A stretch of DNA of 64,000 bases. Source: Anaeromassilibacillus senegalensis (GTDB taxonomy: Bacteria > Bacillota > Clostridia > Oscillospirales > Acutalibacteraceae). The stretch is from contig NZ_LN868537.1 in NCBI RefSeq assembly GCF_001261775.1, forward strand, positions 806,001 through 870,000. The letters are read 5' to 3'. Each line of letters starts with the position of its first letter. The stretch's first letter is position 1. Of this stretch, positions 18,334-26,594 are shown piece by piece. A program made the position numbers and the translations under genes. The notes under the pieces are model-generated. The model was not told the origin of the DNA. It did not search any database and worked only from the letters and a program-made list of their open reading frames with translations.

Positions 18334-19074
18334 ATGGCAGTTGTATCTATGAAACAACTTTTGGAGGCCGGCGTACATTTCGGCCACCAGACCAGAAGAT
18401 GGAACCCGAAGATGGCTCCGTACATCTTCACCGAACGCAACGGCATCTACATCATCGACCTGCAGAAGACCGTCAAGAAACTGGAAGAGGCTTACAACTT
18501 CGTACGCGACATCGCGGCGGAAGGCAAGTCCGTTCTGTTTGTCGGCACCAAGAAGCAGGCGCAGGATTCCGTCAGAGATGAAGCGGAACGCGCAGGCGCT
18601 TATTTTGTCAACGCAAGATGGCTGGGCGGCATGCTCACCAACTTCCGCACCATCCGCCGCAGAATTGACCGTCTGAATCAGCTCAAGGCTATGGAAGCGG
18701 ACGGCACATTTGATCTGCTCCCGAAGAAGGAAGTTACCAAGCTCCAGCTCGAGATTGAAAAGCTGGAAAAATTCATGGGCGGCATCAAGGACATGAAGCA
18801 GATCCCCGGCGCTCTGTTCATCGTCGATCCCCGCAAAGAGAGAATCGCTGTTGCGGAAGCCAAGAAACTCGGTATTCCGATCGTTGCGATTGTTGACACC
18901 AACTGCGATCCGGATGAAATCGATTATGTTATTCCGGGCAATGACGACGCGATCCGCGCTGTCAAACTGATTTCTGCCACCGTGGCGAACGCGATCATCG
19001 AAGGCAGAGAAGGCCAGATGGGCGCAGCCGAGGCGGAAGCAAAAGAGAACGAAACGGAAGAGGTTGCGGGCTAA
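18334..19074 (+). CDS. rpsB: 30S ribosomal protein S2
   Basis: Structural protein of the small ribosomal subunit, 246 residues. Recognised by [23 protein letters not shown] at the N-terminus, [51 protein letters not shown], and [26 protein letters not shown] near the end. AAGGAGG lies about seven bases before the ATG. First gene of the rpsB-tsf operon. Confidence 0.98.
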   Translation: MAVVSMKQLLEAGVHFGHQTRRWNPKMAPYIFTERNGIYIIDLQKTVKKLEEAYNFVRDIAAEGKSVLFVGTKKQAQDSVRDEAERAGAYFVNARWLGGMLTNFRTIRRRIDRLNQLKAMEADGTFDLLPKKEVTKLQLEIEKLEKFMGGIKDMKQIPGALFIVDPRKERIAVAEAKKLGIPIVAIVDTNCDPDEIDYVIPGNDDAIRAVKLISATVANAIIEGREGQMGAAEAEAKENETEEVAG

Positions 19075-19109
19075 TTTCCAACCCTTTCAAATAAATAGAA
19101 TTGATAAAA

Positions 19110-19138
19110 GCGCCGGAGGGACTTGTTCCCCCCGGTGC
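19110..19138 (+). other. Hairpin between rpsB and tsf
   Basis: GCGCCGG-A-GGG pairs with CCC-CCGGUGC (one G-U pair and a bulged A), giving a stem of about ten pairs with an eight-base loop. Only three Ts follow, so full termination is unlikely. It is placed where many bacteria tune tsf relative to rpsB; partial termination or RNA processing is inference. Confidence 0.6.
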
Positions 19139-19162
19139 GTTTAAAAAATGGAGGTAATTAAA

Positions 19163-20080
19163 ATGGCTGCTTTTACAGCAAAAGACGTTGCAGCGCTTCG
19201 TGAGAAGACCGGCTGCGGAATGATGGATTGCAAAAAGGCGTTGGCAGAGGCCGACGGCAACATGGACGCCGCAATCGACTACCTGAGAGAAAAAGGCCTT
19301 GCCGCGGCAACCAAGAAGGCTGGCCGCATTGCAGCAGAAGGCGTTGCATTTGCCTGCACCAACGATAGCAATAACGTGGGTGTTGCGATCGAAGTCAACG
19401 CAGAGACGGACTTCGTCGCCAAGAATGCGGATTTCCAGGCTTTTGTAAAGACCTGTGCAGACACCGTTATGGCAAACAATCCGGCAGATGTAGACGCGCT
19501 TCTCGCCAGCACCGCTGTTGGCACTGAGATGACCGTTGACGCTCTGCTGAAGGAAAAGATTCTCACCATTGGCGAGAACATCAAAATCCGCCGTTTCCAG
19601 CGCTACGAAGGCACTGTCGTTTCCTATATTCATGGCGGCGGCAGAATCGGCGTTCTGGTAAAGTTTGAGACCGCTCCGGAGGTTGCCGCGAAAGAGGGCT
19701 TCCAGGAGTATGCCAAGAATATCGCGATGCAGATTGCCGCGATCGCTCCCGCTTATCTGGACGAGTCTTCCGTGCCGGCAGACGTTGTTGAGCATGAGAA
19801 GAAGATTCTCACCGAGCAGGTTATTGAGTCCGGCAAACCGGCAAACATTGCGGAGAAGATCGTTGTTGGCAGAATGGGCAAATTCTTCAAGGAAGTTTGC
19901 CTCGTCGATCAGGCGTATGTCAAGGACAGCGACCTGTCTGTGAAACAGTACACTGAAAATGTGGCGAAAGAGCTCGGCGGCGAAATTAAGATTGTTGCGT
20001 TTGTGCGCTTTGAGAAAGGCGAAGGCCTGGAGAAGCGTGAAGACAACTTTGCTGATGAAGTTGCCAACATGATTAAATAA
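19163..20080 (+). CDS. tsf: Translation elongation factor Ts
   Basis: Nucleotide exchange factor for EF-Tu, 305 residues. The N-terminal UBA-like region TAKDVAALREKTGCGMMDCKKALAEADGNMDAAIDYLREKG and the core signature GVAIEVNAETDFVAKN are textbook. GGAGG lies eight bases before the ATG at 19163; an ATG five codons earlier overlaps the Shine-Dalgarno and is not the likely start. Confidence 0.98.
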   Translation: MAAFTAKDVAALREKTGCGMMDCKKALAEADGNMDAAIDYLREKGLAAATKKAGRIAAEGVAFACTNDSNNVGVAIEVNAETDFVAKNADFQAFVKTCADTVMANNPADVDALLASTAVGTEMTVDALLKEKILTIGENIKIRRFQRYEGTVVSYIHGGGRIGVLVKFETAPEVAAKEGFQEYAKNIAMQIAAIAPAYLDESSVPADVVEHEKKILTEQVIESGKPANIAEKIVVGRMGKFFKEVCLVDQAYVKDSDLSVKQYTENVAKELGGEIKIVAFVRFEKGEGLEKREDNFADEVANMIK

Positions 20081-20094
20081 TCAAAACTTAACAG

Positions 20095-20137
20095 AAAGCG
20101 CTGGAATGTAAGCAATGAGACATTTCAGCGCTTTTTT
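20095..20137 (+). terminator. Intrinsic terminator after tsf
   Basis: AAAGCGCTG-G-AATGT pairs with ACATT-T-CAGCGCTTT in a 15-pair stem (one G-U) with a ten-base loop, followed by six Ts. It ends the rpsB-tsf transcript. The remaining 100 bases to the next gene show nothing further. Confidence 0.93.
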
Positions 20138-20240
20138 CTTTTTTAGCGAAAGTCCGCCTTACATGGCAATATACATTTAGAGGACCTGCGTACCATTGTA
20201 CCCTGCTGTGGCCATCGAGACAAACTGCACGTTATTTACG

Positions 20241-20771
20241 TTATTTAACTGTATATCTATAACTTCTTCCTGTTGTAAGGATATCTCCACCATTACATTT
20301 GTACGGTACATCTTTTTCATAACGGAACCCAAGTTTTTGAATTATGTGCTCAGAAGCTGAATTTTCTATTGCATGAATCGCAATACACTCCTTGATTTTC
20401 AAAACTTCTTTTGCATACTGCATCACTCTGTTCATAGCTTCTGAAGCATAGCCCTTTCCCCAGAAACTTTTTCCGAGATTATAAGAAATGTCCCAGTTTT
20501 TTTCTTCTTCATTAAAGTAAATCAGACAAGTTCCTATCATTTCAGACGTCGCCTTCAAAAGGATTATCCATCTATTCCATTTTTCGTTTTCTACATTGTC
20601 CAGCTCAAATTCAACAAATTCTTTTGTATCACTTATATCATTGCTCGCTTTCCAATACATGTACCTTGATACATCTTCATCCTGCATCCAGCAATCAAAA
20701 ATTTCATCCATATCGTCTGCATGAATTTCTCTTAAAATTAATCTTTCTGTTACCAGCTTAGGTATAGTCAT
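20241..20771 (-). CDS. GNAT-family N-acetyltransferase, RimJ/RimL-like
   Basis: Acetyl-CoA-dependent N-acetyltransferase of 176 residues. It shows the family opening LVTERLILREIHADDMDEIFDCW, the acetyl-CoA loop NLGKSFWGKGYASEAMNRVMQYA, and ENSASEHIIQKLGFRYEKDVPY. The acceptor substrate cannot be predicted; relatives act on ribosomal proteins, other proteins or small molecules. The start at 20771 has GGAG seven bases upstream. The gene is clearly richer in A+T than its neighbours and stands alone between two terminators, which suggests horizontal acquisition. Confidence 0.85.
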   Translation of the reverse strand: MTIPKLVTERLILREIHADDMDEIFDCWMQDEDVSRYMYWKASNDISDTKEFVEFELDNVENEKWNRWIILLKATSEMIGTCLIYFNEEEKNWDISYNLGKSFWGKGYASEAMNRVMQYAKEVLKIKECIAIHAIENSASEHIIQKLGFRYEKDVPYKCNGGDILTTGRSYRYTVK

Positions 20772-21013
20772 GTTTTTTCTCCATTTATGCTGATTTGTCA
20801 ATTATGCCTTTTCTATACTTTAATTAGAAATCATGAATCTGTCAAGAAATTTCGTTTGTTTTATGCCGTTCTCAGTCTTTAGAAAGACGGGTAGAAATTA
20901 AGCAGGTTGCACGGCGCTTGTCAACCTGTATATAGCAGGCAACGCTAACATCTTTTTCCCATATCTTAAAAGTGGATTTACTCCCAGCAATCCAAAACAA
21001 GCTTCATACCATA

Positions 21014-21053
21014 TAAAAACCCGCTAAATCCAATTAAAAACGGATTTAGCGGG
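21014..21053 (-). terminator. Terminator at the end of the sortase-pilus locus
   Basis: CCCGCTAAATCC and GGATTTAGCGGG form a perfect 12-bp stem with a ten-base loop, ending in Ts on the minus strand. It lies 26 bases beyond the Rrf2 gene stop, so it closes the pilus transcript. It is nearly symmetrical. The rest of 20772-21078 shows no gene. Confidence 0.93.
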
Positions 21054-21078
21054 TACTTTTTTATAACATTCTCTCTTT

Positions 21079-21528
21079 TCACTGCGCCCGGCTCTCCTGC
21101 AACAGTCCAGAACAGGGATTGCCCCCGGCACAACGCAGAATTTCCGCAATGCTGGCGATTTTTAAAATCGCTTCCAACTGATGCTGAAGCGCCCGATAGA
21201 CGCCGTCCACAAGCCGGTATTCCGGCATAACTGTCATAGAAACACAGCTATCCACGTCAACATGGACAATTTGCATCGTGGTTTCGGTGATTTCCGCAAT
21301 GTCCCAAAGCGTAACCTTGTCAGGAGCCTTTGCAAGATAAAAGCCGCCATTGACGCCGCGCGTAGACGCAACGATACCCGCACCACGCAACTCATTTACA
21401 ATACTAAAGACATATTGCTTTGGAATCCCTACCGCTTTCGATAAATCCTGCGCAGAAGTGACTCCCCTGTGCCCGGCAAGATAGATGACGATGCGGATTG
21501 CGTAATCCGTTTTTGCATTCAGCTGCAC
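21079..21528 (-). CDS. Rrf2-family transcriptional regulator
   Basis: Winged-helix DNA-binding protein of 149 residues. The N-terminus MQLNAKTDYAIRIVIYLA, the recognition region SAQDLSKAVGIPKQYVFSIVNELRGAGIVASTRGVNGGFYLAK and the dimerisation helix are typical. The three closely spaced Fe-S cysteines of IscR are not present; cysteines occur only in DSCVSM and in RCAGGNPCSG near the end, so an iron-sulfur cofactor is uncertain. GTG at 21528 is favoured (AGGAGG ten bases upstream). It is 38 nt downstream of the second sortase and shares the terminator, so it appears to be the last gene of the pilus operon. Confidence 0.88.
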   Translation of the reverse strand: MQLNAKTDYAIRIVIYLAGHRGVTSAQDLSKAVGIPKQYVFSIVNELRGAGIVASTRGVNGGFYLAKAPDKVTLWDIAEITETTMQIVHVDVDSCVSMTVMPEYRLVDGVYRALQHQLEAILKIASIAEILRCAGGNPCSGLLQESRAQ

Positions 21529-21566
21529 GATCTGCAAGCCTCCTTTCTACCCATTTGCTGTTAAAA

Positions 21567-22160
21567 TCAGCCTCTGACCAAACGCTCACAGCGTACCGTA
21601 ATGCGTTTTTGGCCATCAAAATTACAAGTAAACAAGGTTAAATCCCAATCTCCAGACTGCATTTCCTCTGTGTCATACGCGTCTAATGAGGTAATCTCCA
21701 TCACTGCGTAATAATAGATCTGACCCGTCACATCTGTAAAAACGACTTCGTCTCCCCTTTGCAGGGCAGATAGGCTTCCAAAGTGTTTTTTGTAATTATG
21801 TCCCGCCAAAATCATGGAATCGTTCAAAAAAGAACCGCTGTAGCGGCAGGGCGACGCTTTTAACTGCGCATCGCTGCATTCCTTTTGAATAGGAAGCTCC
21901 AGTGAAAGAGACGGAATCTCAATGACTCCGATATATTCCTGTCCCTCCAAACAAACTGTTTGCATCGTCTTAACGTCTGCTTGAGACGTCTCTGTAACCG
22001 CGACCGGGGCAATGACACGCTCTTCCAGTACATTGGAAATCTGCCTCGCGTATGCCTCGCCACGCTGCTCTTCGTACAGATTTGACATCGCCAATCCAAG
22101 GGCGCCTACGATCAAGAGCACTCCGGCAATCATGAGCACTGCACTTCGTTTCCTTTTCAT
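21567..22160 (-). CDS. Sortase, second enzyme of the pilus locus
   Basis: Membrane-anchored cysteine transpeptidase of 197 residues. An N-terminal membrane helix (about 7-27) is followed by a sortase barrel with His121 (ILAGHNYKKHFG), Cys179 in TLFTCNFDGQ and Arg190 in RITVRCER. It is much shorter than the class C enzyme next to it and has no C-terminal membrane helix, so it may be the housekeeping-type enzyme that attaches the finished pilus to the wall; the class (B/D-like) is not settled. The ATG at 22160 has GGGAG eight bases upstream; an in-frame ATG two codons earlier overlaps the preceding stop. Confidence 0.85.
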   Translation of the reverse strand: MKRKRSAVLMIAGVLLIVGALGLAMSNLYEEQRGEAYARQISNVLEERVIAPVAVTETSQADVKTMQTVCLEGQEYIGVIEIPSLSLELPIQKECSDAQLKASPCRYSGSFLNDSMILAGHNYKKHFGSLSALQRGDEVVFTDVTGQIYYYAVMEITSLDAYDTEEMQSGDWDLTLFTCNFDGQKRITVRCERLVRG

Positions 22161-22740
22161 CCTCATCTCTCCCGTCCTTTAAACGAGCAGAACCAGCCGG
22201 TACCAAACAGTGTCAATCCCATGACAGTGATGACAGGGATGGGCCACCAGGACCCTTCCCTCCACGGCTCTTTATCCTTCGGCACCGGAGAATCAGGGAT
22301 ATTCACTGTATCTCCGGACGCAGTTTTATTTGGAATCTCTTCCATATACGTACTGACGGTCTCCAGCGCCGTGGTTTCCCCTGTATTTGCCAGCCCATTA
22401 TAGGAACTCTTCATTGCCAGGCTAAGCGCACTCACAATCAGCAAAGCACCAACGATCATAAATAAAACGCCGTGTTTCTTTTTCATTCTCACCTCTCCTG
22501 TCCTTTAAAGGAGCAGAACCAACCTATACTGAACAGCATTAGTCCCACAATGGTCAAAACAGGCACCGGCCACCAAAGCAATCCGGTCTGCGGCAGTTTG
22601 CCCGTTGGCACCGGATCATCTGGAATATCCTCCGCCATCGTGGGCTCCGTCTCATCCGGCTTTTCGCCGCCTGGCGGCGGTTCATCCGAGATATTTTCCA
22701 TATATGTGTTGGTAATTTTCAGGACGGTAGCGTTCTCCGT
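22075..22740 (-). repeat. Diverged tandem duplication, about 326-bp period, pilin 3' end plus sortase 5' end
   Basis: Two adjacent blocks align at DNA and protein level. One covers the end of the minor pilin and the start of the small protein; the other covers the end of the small protein and the start of the sortase. Even the stop/start overlap is repeated: the junctions at 22486-22491 and 22160-22165 both read TGA..ATGAAAA behind GGAGAG or GGGAGAG. The copies have diverged, so the event is not recent. Boundaries are approximate. Confidence 0.8.
22163..22486 (-). CDS. Small chimeric membrane protein: sortase N-terminus joined to pilin C-terminus
   Basis: Protein of 107 residues. Residues 1-27 (KKKHGVLFMIVGALLIVSALSLAM) match the membrane anchor of the downstream sortase. 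Residues about 45-107 match the end of the upstream minor pilin: STYMEEIP corresponds to NTYMENIS, IPDSPVP to IPDDPVP, and WWPIPVITVMGLTLFGTGWFCSFKG to the pilin's final membrane segment. The LPQTG motif of the pilin is replaced by EPWREG, so sortase processing is not expected. It has two membrane segments and a ribosome binding site (AGGAG, eight bases). It may be a duplication by-product or a co-opted accessory protein. Confidence 0.75.
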   Translation of the reverse strand: MKKKHGVLFMIVGALLIVSALSLAMKSSYNGLANTGETTALETVSTYMEEIPNKTASGDTVNIPDSPVPKDKEPWREGSWWPIPVITVMGLTLFGTGWFCSFKGRER

Positions 22741-23538
22741 ATATGTTACCCAATAGGGGTCCGGAACATTGCGTTCCACAACCGTCCAGTCGTATTGGCT
22801 GCTCAAATCACGCCAAGTGTAACGCCAATAATTCTCCTCGTTTAGAATGACCGTTCTATGAACACTTCCATCCTGAAGCAGCGAAACTTCTACTTTCTGT
22901 GGACGCTGTTCCTGATGGCCTTCATCATCCCACACTTTTAAAACAGTGATCTCCTCTGTATCGGGCTTTGGCCTCTCCCCTCCCCCGTTCGGCTGGGACT
23001 CCATTGTACATTTTGGTTCAACCCGCACAGTATACTGCCAGGTATCGTTCTCCAGGCCGGGCAGACATACCAGAAACGGCGCACAGCGGTAAGTCTTTTT
23101 TCCTATGGTTTTACTTTCCGCTGTTACAAGGTAGAGTCCTACGTTTAGTGTGCCAAAGGAGAGCTGCCCGGAACTGTCTGTGCTCCTCACAGCAAGCGGA
23201 TTGATACGGTCTGCCGCGGCATAAACGGCAAGCGTGTTTCCCGCGGCATTCCACCCATCGGCATCCAGATGATTCAAATTGACCTTATAGTCCTGAAAGT
23301 CTCCGCTTAAGGTAAAGCGCGCGCTTTCCGATACGTCCGCCACGCGGTACAGCCGAAAACGAGCTTCGGCAATCGCTGTATTATTATAACGAAAATGAAG
23401 CGATAAGGTGGTTTCCCGTTCCAGGTCAATTCGGCCAGCCGCGAAAGCAACGGGGATCAGCATACTGAAAACCAAGGTAAACATCAGAAAAAAAGCAAAG
23501 AGCTGTTTAAATAACAAATGCACTCGATTGCTTCTCAT
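22489..23538 (-). CDS. Minor (anchor-type) LPXTG pilin with Cna_B domain
   Basis: Secreted, wall-linked pilus subunit of 349 residues. It has a signal peptide (about 1-34, ending AFAA), an N-terminal pilin domain (35-170), a Cna_B domain near 195-280 (ITVLKVWDDEGHQEQRPQKVEVSL to WTVVERN), a proline/glutamate-rich linker, LPQTG at 315-319, a hydrophobic helix and a short tail ending FKGQER. GGGAGGTGG lies six bases before its ATG, within the end of the sortase C gene. Size and position after the class C sortase fit the base pilin, but that role is inference. Confidence 0.88.
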   Translation of the reverse strand: MRSNRVHLLFKQLFAFFLMFTLVFSMLIPVAFAAGRIDLERETTLSLHFRYNNTAIAEARFRLYRVADVSESARFTLSGDFQDYKVNLNHLDADGWNAAGNTLAVYAAADRINPLAVRSTDSSGQLSFGTLNVGLYLVTAESKTIGKKTYRCAPFLVCLPGLENDTWQYTVRVEPKCTMESQPNGGGERPKPDTEEITVLKVWDDEGHQEQRPQKVEVSLLQDGSVHRTVILNEENYWRYTWRDLSSQYDWTVVERNVPDPYWVTYTENATVLKITNTYMENISDEPPPGGEKPDETEPTMAEDIPDDPVPTGKLPQTGLLWWPVPVLTIVGLMLFSIGWFCSFKGQER

Positions 23539-23540
23539 GG

Positions 23541-24389
23541 TTAACCACCTCCCTTTTGATCGTTTTGATCGTCTTTTTTTACTTTTTTCCTTTTCCCGGA
23601 GCTAAACAATAACCATCCCAGTAAAACAAGAAGGATGGGAGCTGCCACAACCGGCGCGACCAACAGGGGATCAACCTGTACTGCATCCGCTGAAACACGC
23701 AATACAGAAGCGCCCTTTGTCCTCACGCCCCGCACCAGCAGACGATGTGTGTTGACCGCATAGGGGGTACAGGTAACCAGCGTCACGTGGTCTTCCCCGG
23801 GAACAACCGCCAGCCTGGAGACGTCCTCCGGCTCTACAATTGATATCTGGTCCACCTCATAGGTCAGTACCTCATTCATGACAGCAATTGTGAAAGTATC
23901 TCCTAGTTCCAAACGGTCCAGGTCCGTAAAAAGTTTGGCGGTCGGAAGCCCTCTGTGCCCGGTAATAACTGCATGGGTGCCTTCTCCGCCGATTGGCAGG
24001 GACGACCCTTCCAAATGACCGGCACTGTGCTGTAAAATCCGTTCAGATGTACCATGATAGATCGGCAGCGAAACACCGAGCTTTTTGATTTCGACATATC
24101 CCATCATGCCATCACCGGTAACATTGAGCTGCGAAAGATAGTTGTCGTCGACCGGCTCCCCGTTCAAGAACTTTCCAACCCCAGACGTATGGTTATACGA
24201 TTGGGCCGATTCCAAGATTGCATCATATTCATCCTCTGTCATCGTGTTAAGCGCTTTATCGTAACTGGCAATTGCATGTGTCGCGCTGAACTGATTGATA
24301 TAATTGCTGACAGTCGGATAGGACAGCACGCCCAGCCCGATCAAAAAAATGACGAGCAGCAATATTGTAGACCATTTTTTCTTTTTCAT
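23541..24389 (-). CDS. Class C (pilus-polymerising) sortase
   Basis: Transpeptidase that links pilin subunits covalently on the outer face of the membrane; 282 residues. There is an N-terminal membrane helix (8-28), the catalytic His145 in VITGHRG, Cys207 in TLVTCTPYAVNTHRLLVRG, the downstream Arg, and a C-terminal membrane helix (about 232-258) followed by a lysine-rich tail. The second helix and the TLVTCTPY motif mark class C. I do not see the usual DPW/DPF lid motif. It sits between the two pilin genes, the usual arrangement for spaA-type loci. Confidence 0.92.
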   Translation of the reverse strand: MKKKKWSTILLLVIFLIGLGVLSYPTVSNYINQFSATHAIASYDKALNTMTEDEYDAILESAQSYNHTSGVGKFLNGEPVDDNYLSQLNVTGDGMMGYVEIKKLGVSLPIYHGTSERILQHSAGHLEGSSLPIGGEGTHAVITGHRGLPTAKLFTDLDRLELGDTFTIAVMNEVLTYEVDQISIVEPEDVSRLAVVPGEDHVTLVTCTPYAVNTHRLLVRGVRTKGASVLRVSADAVQVDPLLVAPVVAAPILLVLLGWLLFSSGKRKKVKKDDQNDQKGGG

Positions 24390-24434
24390 CCGAATCTTCC
24401 CATATCATTTCAAAAAATTGCCTGCACATACATA

Positions 24435-24493
24435 CGGCGGCAGGGAGAACGCAGGGATAAAACAAATGTTTCCCGGCGCTCTCCCTGCCGCCG
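24435..24493 (-). other. Long hairpin between the major pilin and sortase C genes
   Basis: A perfect 14-bp inverted repeat, CGGCGGCAGGGAGA and its complement, closes a 31-base loop that can itself fold (GCAGGGA with TCCCGGC). It lies in the 276-base interval after the major pilin stop (24666) and 45 bases before the sortase ATG. No T-run follows directly, although TTTTTT occurs about 20 bases later. Such a structure could lower sortase expression relative to pilin; this is inference. Confidence 0.7.
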
Positions 24494-24665
24494 GACATCT
24501 TCTGCGCAATTCTGCAAAGAACATGCCGGCGGTCGTTTCTAATGGGGTAAATCATTTACCATGATTTTTATACAGAATAAATTTTTGCAAATGTATTTTT
24601 TACGTCTTACCGGGGCAGCTGAAAGGACCTTCCCTCCCAACACAACTTTTGAAATATTGGATGCT

Positions 24666-26510
24666 TTACGCCTGCTCGCTGCCTCTCATGCGGCGCTTTG
24701 TGATCATCAGGACAACTGCGCCGAGCATCAGGCAGCCGCCGATTACATAGAACAAAGTGGTACCGACGCCGCCGGTGCTGGGCAGGTTCATTCCGGTGCT
24801 GTTGGCAATGCCAGCTTTATAGTAACCGGAGCCGGGCGTGCCTGCCTCTACCTTGACTACATCCTCTACCGTGGTGCTTTCCGCCTCTACATAAGCCGGG
24901 GCAAAGCCTTCGGGTCTTGGATCATTTTCAAAAGCGGTCATAACTTCACCATTGCTGTTCATCCAAACCGGCACGCCGTTGATCTTGGCCTGTTCGCCTT
25001 TAACCTCTGTTGTATAGGTATAATGTGTAACGGTTTGGTGCTCTGTGGTTGTATAAGGAATGTTGTTCGCATCAATTGTGATTGTAACCGGCTCATTCAT
25101 CAAATTATATCCGGTCGGAGCCACCGTTTCTTTTAGATAATAGGTGCCTTTTTCCAAACCTGCATATTTTGCTGCACCATTCGCATCGGTAATCAGCGTC
25201 ACCTTATTGCCTTCACTGTCCTTAACCGGCTTTGTGCAGGCCTTGTCTGTATAGATTTCAAACTGTGCTCCGGCAAGCTTTTCGCCTTCGTTTTTCTCTT
25301 CAAACTTGTCGATGACCAGTGCATAGGTGTATACAATTTCCTTGTCCTCGTCTTTGCCGTAGCCGGGTTTGTCGCCGGGACGGTCTTCGCCGGGTTTCCA
25401 GCCATTCCCGTCAAACGGAGAGTTGCTGTAGATCAGATCCACATCATTGGGGTTGCCAAGACCGGTGCCGATCGCCGCTTCAGAAGTGATCACTGCCTTA
25501 TATTCGACTGTTACAAAATCATACTTTGCAATTTCATCATAGGCAAAATCCACATAGAAAGTACCGCCGTTCCCGGCAACGCCCGCGACGTCTGCCGTAT
25601 AGGCCGCACCATCCAGAACAACTGCATTGTCGGGATTGGTTGTATGGCCTTTGACAACAATGGAATCAGCAGTAAACTTCAGGCCATTGCTCAATGTATC
25701 GCCCGCATAGAAGGTCTTGTTGGTAGCGCCTGCCGGATAGGTGGGGACCGCGATAGTCAGCTTGTAGGAAACGGTATCGCCGATGCTGGCGGTCTGCTGA
25801 TGTTTGTCGTGCTTGTCGCCTTCCTGCTTGCCAGTGGTGATCGCTTCGTCGGTCACCGTGCCTTCTGTGATTTCCTTGCCAACGCTGGGAGTAGAGGTCT
25901 TCATTTTCACAGAATATTCTTGATAAATCTGGTATACATCTTTTCCATTCACATTTTTGACCTCGGGCTCTATTTCTGCCGTAACGGTCTGATAAATCTT
26001 TGCACCGGTGGAAGCACCGTCGCCCAGGATGATGTATTGGCCCATAGGCATCGTTTCAAAAGTCGCAACACCCTGATCGTCTGCAACAGCTGTATTGGTA
26101 GCGTTCGGCTTAGGATCCTGCGCTTTAATGTAAGCGGAGAACGCACCCAAAAGCGGCTTAATTTCATCTTCACTCATGTCGCAGTACTTCTCAGCGGTCA
26201 GGCCCGCCCAAGTCGTCCCCTGCTCACTCTTCAGGAAACTCTGGAATACCTCGCTGAACGTATAGCCCAGTGTATTGTTGACGTCGTTATAGGTGATGGA
26301 TACCACCTGATAAGCCAGAAGATTATCGCCGCCGTTGGCAGCTTCGTTCGTGGGATCCGCCACACCCACGACAATGGTAGCCGTGGAAGCAGGTGTAATC
26401 GTCTTGAGGGCGCCCTTACCCTCACTGGTCGCCATAGCCGGGACACACAGGGAAATCACCATAATCAGTGCCAGTGCCAATGCGGAAAGGTGTCTAAAAT
26501 GCTTTTTCAT
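24666..26510 (-). CDS. Major pilin (isopeptide-forming fimbrial backbone subunit)
   Basis: Wall-anchored structural protein of 614 residues. It has a signal peptide (1-27, ending PAMA), an N-terminal D1-like domain, a middle domain (SIGDTVSYKLTIAVPTYPAGATNKTFYAGDTLSNGLKF) typical of backbone pilins, and a C-terminal SpaA/Cna_B domain with the E-box segment YYLKETVAPTGYNL. LPSTG lies at 576-580, followed by a membrane helix and the tail KRRMRGSEQA. The donor lysine for polymerisation is probably in the segment YSVKMKTSTPSVGK, but there is no exact YPKN motif. GAGAGGA precedes the ATG. Confidence 0.92.
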   Translation of the reverse strand: MKKHFRHLSALALALIMVISLCVPAMATSEGKGALKTITPASTATIVVGVADPTNEAANGGDNLLAYQVVSITYNDVNNTLGYTFSEVFQSFLKSEQGTTWAGLTAEKYCDMSEDEIKPLLGAFSAYIKAQDPKPNATNTAVADDQGVATFETMPMGQYIILGDGASTGAKIYQTVTAEIEPEVKNVNGKDVYQIYQEYSVKMKTSTPSVGKEITEGTVTDEAITTGKQEGDKHDKHQQTASIGDTVSYKLTIAVPTYPAGATNKTFYAGDTLSNGLKFTADSIVVKGHTTNPDNAVVLDGAAYTADVAGVAGNGGTFYVDFAYDEIAKYDFVTVEYKAVITSEAAIGTGLGNPNDVDLIYSNSPFDGNGWKPGEDRPGDKPGYGKDEDKEIVYTYALVIDKFEEKNEGEKLAGAQFEIYTDKACTKPVKDSEGNKVTLITDANGAAKYAGLEKGTYYLKETVAPTGYNLMNEPVTITIDANNIPYTTTEHQTVTHYTYTTEVKGEQAKINGVPVWMNSNGEVMTAFENDPRPEGFAPAYVEAESTTVEDVVKVEAGTPGSGYYKAGIANSTGMNLPSTGGVGTTLFYVIGGCLMLGAVVLMITKRRMRGSEQA

Positions 26511-26594
26511 AATAATTCCTCTCTTTCTTTTACTTGTTGCTCTTCATAAAATTAAACGTTCTTGTTTCATACGACATGATTCTGTGTGGAGGAT

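Noticed and set aside
22163..22486. Plain pseudogene of a pilin
   Set aside because: The frame is intact with its own ribosome binding site and coupled overlaps on both sides, so it is kept as a chimeric gene rather than called a pseudogene.
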